Assembly (NCBI GenBank): GCA_050287965.1
Contig: JBNKCX010000013.1
Coordinates: 1-64,000 of the forward strand
Reading direction: 5' to 3'
Length of the DNA stretch: 64,000 bases
Source of the DNA: CBFDBF01 sp050287965
GTDB lineage: Bacteria > Pseudomonadota > Gammaproteobacteria > Chromatiales > Chromatiaceae
The stretch's first letter is position 1. Every line of letters begins with the position of its first letter. The notes below the pieces were generated by a model. The model saw only the letters and a list, made by a program, of their open reading frames with translations. It was not told the origin of the DNA and did no database searches. The position numbers were made by a program, and so were the translations under genes. Of the stretch, positions 51,527 to 59,149 are shown one piece after another.

Positions 51527-52287
51527 TGGAAGAGCTATTGGTACCCATAGAGTGGGTCGCGATTATCTTTTTCGTTGTTTCAATGGCATATTCGTCGGTT
51601 GGGCTAGGTGGTGGTTCGAGCTACACTGCACTGCTGATGTTGTTTGGCGCAAGTCAGGTGGCCATCCCGTCCATATCCCTGACATTGAACCTGCTGGTTA
51701 CAACGGTGGGTAGCTACCATTTCCTTTCCCACCGTCACGGACGGTGGCGCTTGATACTCCCTTTCCTGCTCGGTTCGATTCCATTCGCCTACCTTGGTGG
51801 CACTTTGATGCTGCCGGCAGCGGCATTTCGGTGGATACTGCTTCTCAGTCTGCTGTTCGTTTGTATGCGCATCTATATGTGGCGTACCGTCTCATTTCAA
51901 CTGGACCTGGATCGCAGGCAGAAACTCGTGCTGGCCGTGGTATGCGGTATGCTGCTCGGATTTGTCGCGGGTACGGTCGGGATTGGTGGTGGGATCTATC
52001 TCGTACCGCTAATTATCATACTCGGGCTGGGGAGTCCCAAGGAGGCCGCGGCAACAGGCGCGATCTTCATTTGGGTCAATTCTCTAACCGGATTGACGGC
52101 GCGCTATCAATCCAACCTTATCGACCTGGAAGGGATTGTCCCTATCGCCATAGCCGCCCTGGTTGGCGGCGCCCTCGGCTCCTGGTTAGGTTCCGTAAAG
52201 CTGGAACCGAAGAAGATGGAGAGGGTTCTCGGTCTTGTAGTTGCTGTTGCCGCCGTCACGCTGGGTAAGCGCCTGATGCTGCTGTAG
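51526..52287 (+). CDS. TauE/SafE family anion exporter
   Basis: 253 residues, about 8 transmembrane helices in two homologous halves; motifs YSSVGLGGGSSYTALLML and GTVGIGGGIYLVPLIIILGL mark the two repeats of the family. Members move sulfite, sulfoacetate or other organosulfur anions. The ATG at 51526 overlaps the stop of the archease-like gene, tying it to the moa operon. Export of sulfite or a related oxyanion, or molybdate transport, are both possible. Confidence 0.86.
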   Translation: MEELLVPIEWVAIIFFVVSMAYSSVGLGGGSSYTALLMLFGASQVAIPSISLTLNLLVTTVGSYHFLSHRHGRWRLILPFLLGSIPFAYLGGTLMLPAAAFRWILLLSLLFVCMRIYMWRTVSFQLDLDRRQKLVLAVVCGMLLGFVAGTVGIGGGIYLVPLIIILGLGSPKEAAATGAIFIWVNSLTGLTARYQSNLIDLEGIVPIAIAALVGGALGSWLGSVKLEPKKMERVLGLVVAVAAVTLGKRLMLL

Positions 52288-52312
52288 TATCGGGGGGCCG
52301 CTCTTACAGGAT

Positions 52313-52328
52313 GTTACCGAATGGTAAT
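52313..52328. promoter_or_regulatory. Palindromic operator site O1 (moaB upstream)
   Basis: GTTACCGAATGGTAAT, one mismatch from the shared GTTACC-N4-GGTAAC motif. Its centre is 33 bp from that of O2, about three helical turns, which favours cooperative binding on one face of the DNA. Confidence 0.7.
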
Positions 52329-52345
52329 TTCCGGATTAGCCCGTT

Positions 52346-52361
52346 GTTACCATTTGGTAAC
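52346..52361. promoter_or_regulatory. Palindromic operator site O2 (moaB upstream)
   Basis: GTTACCATTTGGTAAC; the symmetry extends to TTGTTACCATTTGGTAACAA, a perfect 20-bp palindrome. Best copy of the motif shared by moaB, moaA/moeA and the molybdoenzyme operon. The 5-4-5 spacing is that of the FNR/CRP superfamily, but the half-site GTTACC is not one I can assign to a known regulator. Confidence 0.75.
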
Positions 52362-52440
52362 AATTTCTTTCCCGTGCATCGTGTATTTCCGGTGAATTCA
52401 TACAGATTATATCCTGCCGTATTAGATGGCATGTTTCCTG

Positions 52441-52515
52441 CCTGTAGAAGAAAGACGGGTTGCTGCTGAACCCGGTTTTAGTCTCCCGCCGGGAGGCGAT
52501 AGGTATGACTACAGG
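52441..52515 (+). ncRNA. Folded leader RNA upstream of moaB
   Basis: Closing stem CCTGTAG (52441-52447) with CTACAGG (52509-52515). Inside are CGGGTT-GCTGCTG-AACCCG (52456-52474) and CTCCC-GCC-GGGAG (52483-52495), making a three-way junction. GCGCGC-CCGGTT-GCGCGC (52539-52556) follows 23 bases later and may be the expression platform. Its place before a molybdopterin gene makes a molybdenum-cofactor-type riboswitch possible, but I cannot match the published motif base by base. Confidence 0.55.
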
Positions 52516-52619
52516 TCCTCATCAAAAGCAAATATCGAGCGCGCCCGGTTGCGCGCGGCTATAGATGGTGAGGGGGGTTATATCCCGTATCCACGATTTT
52601 AGCGCTAAAGGAAGCCCGA

Positions 52620-53153
52620 ATGTCCAAGACCAAGCCTGACGCACCATTTGTCCCCCTCAATCTGGCGATTCTTACGGTATCCGATACGCGTACCGAGGAA
52701 AATGACGAATCCGGACACTACCTGCGTGATAACGCACTTGCAGCGGGCCATCAGGTAAAAGAAAAAAGGATCTTGATAGACGATATTTATCTCGTTCGGG
52801 CTCTGGTTTCACACTGGATTGCGGAGTCTGAAATCGACGTTATTCTGATTACCGGCGGGACGGGCGTTACTGATCGTGACGTGACGGTTGAAGCGGTTAC
52901 CCCCCTGCTGGATATGGAGATCCCCGGTTATGGTGAGTTGTTTCGTACAGCCTCTTTCAAAACCATAGGAACGTCGACTCTTCAATCGAGAGCCTTTGCC
53001 GGTCTGGCAAACGGGACTCTCTGTTTCACCATGCCGGGTTCCCCCGGTGGATGCCAAACCGCCTGGGAGGAGATTGTGCGTCACCAGATCGACAGCCGCA
53101 CGCGTCCGTGCAATTTCGTAAATCTGATACCGCGTATGAAGAGCAGGCAATAA
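52620..53153 (+). CDS. moaB: Molybdenum cofactor biosynthesis protein MoaB
   Basis: MogA/MoaB family protein that adenylylates molybdopterin in organisms lacking MogA. 177 residues; LAILTVSDTRTEENDESG and LITGGTGVTDRDVTVEAV are signature motifs; TMPGSPGGCQTAWEEI completes the ligand site. It has its own upstream control region with two palindromes and an RNA leader. Confidence 0.94.
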   Translation: MSKTKPDAPFVPLNLAILTVSDTRTEENDESGHYLRDNALAAGHQVKEKRILIDDIYLVRALVSHWIAESEIDVILITGGTGVTDRDVTVEAVTPLLDMEIPGYGELFRTASFKTIGTSTLQSRAFAGLANGTLCFTMPGSPGGCQTAWEEIVRHQIDSRTRPCNFVNLIPRMKSRQ

Positions 53154-53216
53154 GGTCTGTGTTCCGTCGATAAGATCAGGCTTTGGAAAGATGTGCGTTG
53201 CTTAAAAGATAATCCT

Positions 53217-53858
53217 ATGGATCTGAAGCATATGGAAACATTCTCTCAGGTTACCGGAATGGTTCTCGCGGGGGGGTGTGGTCGCCGTATGGGAGGTGAA
53301 GACAAGGGGCTGATTGCCTTTAACGGGCGTTTGATGGTTAACCATATCATTTCGCGAATACAAGATAAGACCCCTCACATACTGATTAATGCAAACCGCA
53401 ATTCCAGCATTTACGGCCGGATGGGTTACCGGGTTGTGCGCGATATCCGTAACGGGTTTCTGGGGCCGGTGGCGGGCATTGAAAGTGGACTGAAGTATGC
53501 GCAAACCCCGCTGCTGTGGGTTGTTCCGTGCGATACGCCGCTCTTTCCCGAAGATGCGCTTGAACGGCTGTTACACGCCATGTATCAGGAGCAGGTTGCG
53601 GCTGCTTATGTTGTCTCCGATGGGCAGAGCCTGCCGGTTTTCTGCCTGCTTCGGAGCAGTCTTTATGCAAATGCCGTACGCTATCTCGACAGTGGCGGGC
53701 GGAGCATGCGCGGGTGGTTAAAGGAGGTTGGTGCCGCGGCGGTGGAGTGGAATGGGCCGCAAGCTCGATTTGTAGGGGCCAACTCATATTCTGAGTTGAG
53801 TTCAATGGAAAAAATGGAGCATTGCCGGGACGCTTCACCAATATTCCGCGTTGGGTGA
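53217..53858 (+). CDS. mobA: Molybdenum cofactor guanylyltransferase MobA
   Basis: Joins GMP to molybdenum cofactor to form the bis-MGD needed by DMSO-reductase-family enzymes such as the one at 60.1 kb. GMVLAGGCGRRMGGEDKGL is the GTP-binding motif and VVPCDTPLFPEDAL the metal site. The ATG at 53217 is preferred; an earlier ATG at 53193 is weaker. The C-terminal FVGANSYSELS replaces the usual FxNxNTPEEL. Confidence 0.93.
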   Translation: MDLKHMETFSQVTGMVLAGGCGRRMGGEDKGLIAFNGRLMVNHIISRIQDKTPHILINANRNSSIYGRMGYRVVRDIRNGFLGPVAGIESGLKYAQTPLLWVVPCDTPLFPEDALERLLHAMYQEQVAAAYVVSDGQSLPVFCLLRSSLYANAVRYLDSGGRSMRGWLKEVGAAAVEWNGPQARFVGANSYSELSSMEKMEHCRDASPIFRVG

Positions 53859-53898
53859 TAGCGACCGCTGAAAGCGGCGATACGGGATCGGAAAACGG

Positions 53899-54810
53899 TT
53901 ATTGCCGCTTTGGGTCCAAATCAATCATGGTTTCAATTGGTAAGGTCTTTTCCGCCGCCCACTCGCTCATCGAGGCATCATAAAGCCTGGCCTTGCGGTT
54001 TCCCAGGATAACGTAGTCCACGAACCAGGTTAAGGCGGCACGATTGCCGGTATGGCAAAAATGAATGGTACCGTCCTGGTTTGGATTCAGTCCCACTGCT
54101 TGGTATAAGGTGATCACCGCCTCTTTGTCACGGATGCGTCCATGAGCGTCAACAAGCCAGTCGAAAGGCAGATGTTTTGCGCCGGGGATGGTTCCCGGCC
54201 GCTCCAGCGGATTAGCGGTAACTACTCCGGTATACTCGCCTAAGGTACGAGCGTCGAGCAGTTGGGTATCATCCTGCAGTGCAACCAGTATGTCATGATG
54301 GGTTGCAACGACGCTGAAGTCAGGATTGGGTCGATAGCGGGAGATTGGTCGGGAAAGCGAGGCGGTTTCCGCGTCGCGGGCGAAATGTGTGGTGTAGTCG
54401 GCGAGTCCGCCGTTGAGCACGGCGACTTTCCGATGTCCCATTACTTTCAATGTCCAGAATACTCTGCCGGCAGCGGCCATATCTCCCGGCTGGTTCCCCC
54501 CGGTGACGATTACCACGGTGCTGTTGTTGTCGATCCGAAGTTCGCTGAGCAATGTTTCCATCTGAGGAGTAGGAGGAAGCATGCCGGGCTTCTTCGATTC
54601 CTTGCCGGTGCGCCAACGGTCATAAGGTGCATTGACGGCGCCGGGGATGTGATAGTACCGGTATAACGTCGGCTCACGTATGTCCAGCAGGATCAGATCT
54701 CTCAGATGTATATTGGCATTGAGCCATGTGCTGTCAATCAATTCATCCAGCGCGGCAGCCGGTGAACATAGGAATATCAGTAGAAGAAGAGAAAGATGTC
54801 TGAGCATCAA
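53899..54810 (-). CDS. Exported tandem-rhodanese sulfurtransferase
   Basis: 303 residues with a signal peptide (MMLRHLSLLLLIFLCSPAAA), so periplasmic. Two rhodanese domains: the first lacks the catalytic Cys (VTGGNQPGD), the second has Cys252 in the loop CHTGNRA. This loop differs from the thiosulfate:cyanide type CRKGVT. It may handle persulfide or polysulfide for the molybdoenzyme in the periplasm. First minus-strand gene's downstream neighbour of moaD, which it follows in direction by 34 bases. Confidence 0.9.
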   Translation of the reverse strand: MMLRHLSLLLLIFLCSPAAALDELIDSTWLNANIHLRDLILLDIREPTLYRYYHIPGAVNAPYDRWRTGKESKKPGMLPPTPQMETLLSELRIDNNSTVVIVTGGNQPGDMAAAGRVFWTLKVMGHRKVAVLNGGLADYTTHFARDAETASLSRPISRYRPNPDFSVVATHHDILVALQDDTQLLDARTLGEYTGVVTANPLERPGTIPGAKHLPFDWLVDAHGRIRDKEAVITLYQAVGLNPNQDGTIHFCHTGNRAALTWFVDYVILGNRKARLYDASMSEWAAEKTLPIETMIDLDPKRQ

Positions 54811-54844
54811 GTTCTCGTGTAAGCGAACTATTATTCCTACGGGA

Positions 54845-55099
54845 TCATCCGCCGGTTACCGGAGGAAAAAAGGCGACCTCGTCACCGTTTTTTATTGGTT
54901 GATCCGGGCCGGCCATTTCCTGATTGATAGCCGCCAGAACCAGGGTTCCGGCGTCAAAGGTTTCCGCCCAAACACCTTTTCGTGACCTGAGGATATGCAA
55001 GATGTCTTTGATGGTGACGGTAGTTGCAGGCAGTTCCAGATCTTCTGAAGTAGTGCCGATACGGTCACGCAGGCTGGCAAAATAGAGCACCTTGATCAT
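54845..55099 (-). CDS. moaD: Molybdopterin synthase sulfur carrier MoaD
   Basis: 84-residue ubiquitin-like protein ending in PPVTGG; the C-terminal Gly is converted to a thiocarboxylate that donates sulfur to MoaE. VLYFASLRDRIG is typical. Overlaps moeA by 4 bases (ATGA), so it is translated with it. Confidence 0.94.
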   Translation of the reverse strand: MIKVLYFASLRDRIGTTSEDLELPATTVTIKDILHILRSRKGVWAETFDAGTLVLAAINQEMAGPDQPIKNGDEVAFFPPVTGG

Positions 55100-56403
55100 G
55101 ACAGCAGCTCGCAGAAGCTCAGAAATCGCACTTTGTCCCCCCGTTGCAGGGTCTGGTTCTCTTCTATTATTGCCAAACCGTTCGCCCAGGCGACGGAGCT
55201 GAGTACACCGGATGAGCGGCTCGGGAAGAGGGTTACCCGCGCTATTCCATCGGTACCGATTGCAAGCCTGCCGCGGGCGAATTCACGCCGCTTGTCGGCC
55301 TTTGGCCAATCGAATGCCGCCTCTACCGTGATTGGCGCCGGCAGCGGTTCGCTGCATCCCTGCATCTTCAGAATAAAGGGGCGGGCGAACAGCAGGAAGG
55401 TGACGAACAGGGAGACCGGGTTACCGGGGGTGCCGATAAATGGCGTGTCGGCTATACGGCCGAAAGCTACCGGTTTTCCCGGACGAATAGCGATCTTCCA
55501 TAACTCCAGCGATCCGAGTTTCTCTATCGCGGGCTTGACATGATCTTCCTCTCCTACCGATACGCCGCCGGAAGCGAGAACCAGATCGGCCTCCTGTGCG
55601 CCCAGGGCGAGGGCGTTGCAGGTGGCATCGAAGGAATCCTCCACAATACCCAGCGGAATTACCTCGCAACCAAGTGCCTGTAGCAGACCGGATGCCGTGT
55701 ATTGATTGGAGTTATATATCTGGCCCGGCTTCAAGGGGTTGCCGGGCATGACCAGTTCGTCGCCACTGGTCAGCAGGGCGACTTTAAGGCGGCGGTAGAC
55801 AGTGACCTCGGTTACCCCCACGGAGGCGGCTAATCCAAGATGTTGGGGAGCCAGCCTGGTACCTGGATCAATAATGCTGCTTCCGGCGGAAATGTCCTCG
55901 CCGGTTTTGCGAATGTTGGCACCTTTTCTGGGGAGCTCCCTGATGATTACATGATCGTCATCCTGTTCACACAGCTCCTGTATAACTACGGTATCGGCAT
56001 TACGGGGTACCGGCGCACCGGTGAAGATGCGGGCGGCGGTGCCGGGCAGCAACGGTGCACCGCTCTGTCCGGCCGGAATGCGCTGACTAATCGGCAGTCG
56101 GGTGCCGCCCCCCGACAGATCCTCGAATCGAACGGCGTATCCGTCCATGGCGCTGTTATCCCAGCCTGGGACGTCGATAGTACTGCTGAGCGGCAAGGCC
56201 AGAATCCTACCCAGCGCCTGTTCGATCTTCACGGATTCGACTTCCGACAGAGGTACGGCGGCATTTAGCAACTGAGAAATGGCCTCGTCGTAACCGCGTT
56301 GTTGATCAGACATGCCACCACATCCGCAGATTGCCGTGTGTTCGGTAGCTGTTAGGGGGAGGGGCGTATCGTTACGAGTTTCGGTGGTCGATATTGTGTT
56401 CAT
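55096..56403 (-). CDS. moeA: Molybdopterin molybdenumtransferase MoeA
   Basis: Inserts molybdate into adenylylated molybdopterin. 435 residues; WDNSAMDGYAVRFEDL, DTVVIQE, ASGGVSVGEEDHVKPAIEKLG and FIGTPGNPVSLFVTFLLF cover the substrate and Mg sites. The start at 56403 gives an extension with CGCGG before the usual N-terminus; the ATG at 56313 would give 405 residues. Divergent from moaA with operator O3 between. Confidence 0.94.
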   Translation of the reverse strand: MNTISTTETRNDTPLPLTATEHTAICGCGGMSDQQRGYDEAISQLLNAAVPLSEVESVKIEQALGRILALPLSSTIDVPGWDNSAMDGYAVRFEDLSGGGTRLPISQRIPAGQSGAPLLPGTAARIFTGAPVPRNADTVVIQELCEQDDDHVIIRELPRKGANIRKTGEDISAGSSIIDPGTRLAPQHLGLAASVGVTEVTVYRRLKVALLTSGDELVMPGNPLKPGQIYNSNQYTASGLLQALGCEVIPLGIVEDSFDATCNALALGAQEADLVLASGGVSVGEEDHVKPAIEKLGSLELWKIAIRPGKPVAFGRIADTPFIGTPGNPVSLFVTFLLFARPFILKMQGCSEPLPAPITVEAAFDWPKADKRREFARGRLAIGTDGIARVTLFPSRSSGVLSSVAWANGLAIIEENQTLQRGDKVRFLSFCELLS

Positions 56404-56549
56404 AACCTATCTCTTGGTTTTGCAGTCGTTCCATTCGGTTCCACTACAAATGGAACCCGGTATCACGGTATGGGTATGTCGAATATATAGTTACGCAAAT
56501 TGAATGCCAGAAACCCAGGCCTGTATGACGGTGTTTTTCTCCCCATATC

Positions 56550-56565
56550 GTTACCGTTCGGTAAC
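56550..56565. promoter_or_regulatory. Palindromic operator site O3 (moeA/moaA)
   Basis: GTTACCGTTCGGTAAC, an exact match to the motif, in the 277-base divergent region between moeA and moaA, 115 bases before moaA. It could serve both operons. A separate 8-bp stem GTTCCATT/AATGGAAC (56428-56456) lies in the moeA leader. Confidence 0.75.
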
Positions 56566-56680
56566 TTTTCCGCATCGGATGTTTCAGTTGAGTAACCAAA
56601 AGCGGGGATTTCAGGCCTTTTTGCCGGCGCTTATTACCGTGGTTCGAATATTGCAAGTCCCCGGCAGTTAACACCGGAAA

Positions 56681-57685
56681 ATGTGGAAACAGATGGAACA
56701 AGAACACGTCCTAACTGATCGTTTCGGTCGTACTATCCGCTATCTGCGTATATCAGTCACCGATCGGTGTGATCTTCGTTGTCAATATTGTTTGCCGAAG
56801 TCCTGTACTGATTTTTCCGAACCGGATGATTGGCTGGATATTCATGAGATCGGGAGGGTTGCAAGACAATTTGCCGAACTGGGTGTCAGTCACCTGCGCC
56901 TGACCGGAGGAGAGCCGCTGGTCAGGCGCGATATCGTTGAGCTGGCGACGGTGCTTTCCGCCATACCCGGAATCGAGGATTTGTCGCTCTCCACCAACGC
57001 CGTCAGGTTGGCGGAATTTGCAGAGCCGCTGTTTCGTGCCGGGGTAACGCGAATCAATGTCAGTTTGGACAGCCTGAATCCGGCGACCTACAGCACTATC
57101 TCCGGTGGCGGCAAGCTGGGGAAGGTCCTGGATGGACTTTCTGCAGCCGAGGCTGCCGGATTTAAACCCATAAAACTGAATACGGTTGTGATGCGCGGGG
57201 TGAATGACGGGGAGATTGAGGACATTTTCGAATTTGCCGCCGGTCGGGGATACACCTTGCGTCTGATCGAGACGATGCCGATGGGAACCGCCGGTCGGGA
57301 AGCATCGGAAAGATATGTTGACCTGGAAACCGTACGGCGCCGTTTGATGTCCCGCTATGAGTTGATACCGGATATGTTACCCGGTGCGGGTCCCGCCCGC
57401 TATTATCGGGTGTCCGGCTCCGGCGCCAGTATCGGCTTCATCACACCCCTGTCACAACACTTCTGTGAGACATGTAACCGGGTACGTCTTTCGGTAGAAG
57501 GAGATCTGATCGCCTGCCTGGGAGACGAACACCGTTACCCGTTGCGGGATATATTGCGATCAGGATGCAGCAGTGAGGTGTTGTCGCAACATCTGTTGAA
57601 GGCAATTGAGTTGAAACCGGAACGACATGAATTCAATGAGCGGCCGGGCCGCATCGTTCGCTTCATGTCCATGACCGGAGGATGA
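56681..57685 (+). CDS. moaA: GTP 3',8-cyclase MoaA
   Basis: Radical SAM enzyme for the first step of molybdenum cofactor synthesis. 334 residues; N-terminal CDLRCQYC binds the SAM cluster, LRLTGGEPLVR follows, and the C-terminal CETCNRVRLSVEGDLIACLG binds the second cluster. Ends in MTGG, the essential GG tail that carries the catalytic arginine-rich segment's end. Confidence 0.96.
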   Translation: MWKQMEQEHVLTDRFGRTIRYLRISVTDRCDLRCQYCLPKSCTDFSEPDDWLDIHEIGRVARQFAELGVSHLRLTGGEPLVRRDIVELATVLSAIPGIEDLSLSTNAVRLAEFAEPLFRAGVTRINVSLDSLNPATYSTISGGGKLGKVLDGLSAAEAAGFKPIKLNTVVMRGVNDGEIEDIFEFAAGRGYTLRLIETMPMGTAGREASERYVDLETVRRRLMSRYELIPDMLPGAGPARYYRVSGSGASIGFITPLSQHFCETCNRVRLSVEGDLIACLGDEHRYPLRDILRSGCSSEVLSQHLLKAIELKPERHEFNERPGRIVRFMSMTGG

Positions 57686-57704
57686 ATTTTCATGGGATCA
57701 GAAA

Positions 57705-57935
57705 GTGCTAGAGTCCGATAAAGAGCTTGATCTGTCCGATTTGAATTGCCCCTTGCCTATTCTCAAAACAAAGGCAGCATTTGCTTTGATGGAGCGGGGA
57801 GAGATCATTAAGGTTACGGTGAATAACTCCGATTCCGTCAGAGAAATAAAGACATTCTGTCGTCAACTGGGGCACAAGATACTGAAATATCACGAAGAGG
57901 CCGGGAGTTACCATTTCTGGATGGAGAAGGTATAA
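57705..57935 (+). CDS. TusA-family sulfurtransferase
   Basis: 76 residues with GTG start; LDLSDLNCPLPILKTKAAF carries the persulfide cysteine (Cys15) and the CPxP signature. TusA-type proteins relay sulfur from IscS and can direct it to molybdenum cofactor or to dissimilatory sulfur enzymes. Starting 19 bases after moaA, it probably serves cofactor sulfuration of the B-C-A enzyme downstream; this is inference. Confidence 0.88.
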   Translation: MLESDKELDLSDLNCPLPILKTKAAFALMERGEIIKVTVNNSDSVREIKTFCRQLGHKILKYHEEAGSYHFWMEKV

Positions 57936-58039
57936 ACCCGCTACATCGGTTTTTGGATCTGCTGCGGAATCTGCCGAATGCCGGAATATGAGAAATCGTA
58001 TTCCGTATGAGAACGTGTTGAAGTATTTGCCCCTATATC

Positions 58040-58055
58040 GTTACTTCCCGGTAAC
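58040..58055. promoter_or_regulatory. Palindromic operator site O4
   Basis: GTTACTTCCCGGTAAC, one mismatch in the left arm. First of three sites upstream of the molybdoenzyme operon. Confidence 0.68.
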
Positions 58056-58114
58056 GCAATCCCCTGTTGGATTTTCCTTCGTGTCGCGCGGTGTTTTCCG
58101 GATGCATGATGCTC

Positions 58115-58130
58115 GTTACCCTTCGGTAAC
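58115..58130. promoter_or_regulatory. Palindromic operator site O5
   Basis: GTTACCCTTCGGTAAC, exact match to the motif; centre 75 bp from O4, about seven turns. Confidence 0.73.
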
Positions 58131-58204
58131 AGTGAAAAAGTTATCGCCGGGCAATGAAATTTCTCTTGTAAATTATGGTGTTGGGAAAAACCCTCTAGAA
58201 AGCC

Positions 58205-58220
58205 GTTACAGAACGGTAAC
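58205..58220. promoter_or_regulatory. Palindromic operator site O6
   Basis: GTTACAGAACGGTAAC, one mismatch; centre 90 bp from O5 and about 195 bases before the ferredoxin-subunit start. The 480-base region (57936-58415) holds no gene I support; a frame crossing the three sites is rejected. Confidence 0.7.
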
Positions 58221-58415
58221 CATTATCGACAAGGATCATATGCTGATAATTCTGCCATCTGTTCACGAAGAATGTATGTAGTTATTAATAATCAATAGGT
58301 TATAAATCACACTAAAAAACTATGGTATGGGAAATGCTTTGACCTTAATCGTATCGTGACGGTGGCTTCGGTCACGGTGTTGTTTTCAATAACCAAAGCA
58401 TTAGGAGGAAATCCC

Positions 58416-59138
58416 ATGCCCGTTGGTCTCCAGGCTGATCCGTCCCTGGGAGTGCCCGGTAAGAAGCGTTGGGCTATGGTCGTCGACCTGCGTCGCTGTA
58501 TTGGTTGTATGGCCTGTGTCTGTGCTGACAAAGCTGAATACGACGTGCCGCTTGGTGTATGGCGCACCATCGTTAAAGTAAAAGATACCGGTCACTACCC
58601 CAATACCAAACGTCATTTCATGCCGCGGCTGTGTAATCACTGCGACAACCCGCCCTGCGTTCGCAACTGTCCCACGGAGGCGACATATAAGCATGAAGAT
58701 GGATTTGTGTTGCAGCGCTATGATCGTTGCATTGCTTGCCGTACCTGTATTGCCGCCTGTCCCTATAACGCCCGTCATGTGCTGCCGAAAAACCGTGATC
58801 GTGTAAACATCGGCGGGGTGGTGGATAAATGCACGTTCTGCAACCACCGGGTGGAAAATGGTCAGTTGCCGGCCTGCGTGCAAACCTGCCTGGGGCGTTC
58901 CCGTATCTTCGGTGATCTCAATGATCCCGAAAGCGAGGTATCCCGCCTGGTCGCGAGACACAAGACGGTGGTGCTAAAGGCCGATAAGGGGACAAGCCCT
59001 CAGGTTTACTACATAAAACCCGATCGGGCGCAGACCGAACAACTGTTCAGTGCGCCCACGTCCTATGCGGCTCGCTCGGATGCCGAGGCATTTTACAAGC
59101 ACAACCGCGGCAGTAAGTTTTTTTCCGGTGTTCTGTAA
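58416..59138 (+). CDS. Molybdoenzyme ferredoxin subunit (PsrB/TtrB/SreB-like)
   Basis: 240 residues from the ATG at 58416, which follows AGGAGGAAA; four [4Fe-4S] cluster motifs: RRCIGCMACVCADK, CNHCDNPPCVRNC, CIACRTCIAACP and CTFC...CVQTC. In the first motif the expected fourth cysteine (C-x2-C-x2-C-x3-C) is Asp38, with a Cys two residues earlier instead. No signal peptide, so it travels with the Tat-exported catalytic subunit. Electron relay between the membrane subunit and catalytic subunit. Confidence 0.92.
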   Translation: MPVGLQADPSLGVPGKKRWAMVVDLRRCIGCMACVCADKAEYDVPLGVWRTIVKVKDTGHYPNTKRHFMPRLCNHCDNPPCVRNCPTEATYKHEDGFVLQRYDRCIACRTCIAACPYNARHVLPKNRDRVNIGGVVDKCTFCNHRVENGQLPACVQTCLGRSRIFGDLNDPESEVSRLVARHKTVVLKADKGTSPQVYYIKPDRAQTEQLFSAPTSYAARSDAEAFYKHNRGSKFFSGVL

Positions 59139-59149
59139 GGGGGATAATC

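Noticed and set aside
57988..58281. Open frame of 97 codons upstream of the molybdoenzyme operon
   Set aside because: It covers operator sites O4, O5 and O6 and has no ribosome site or family resemblance.
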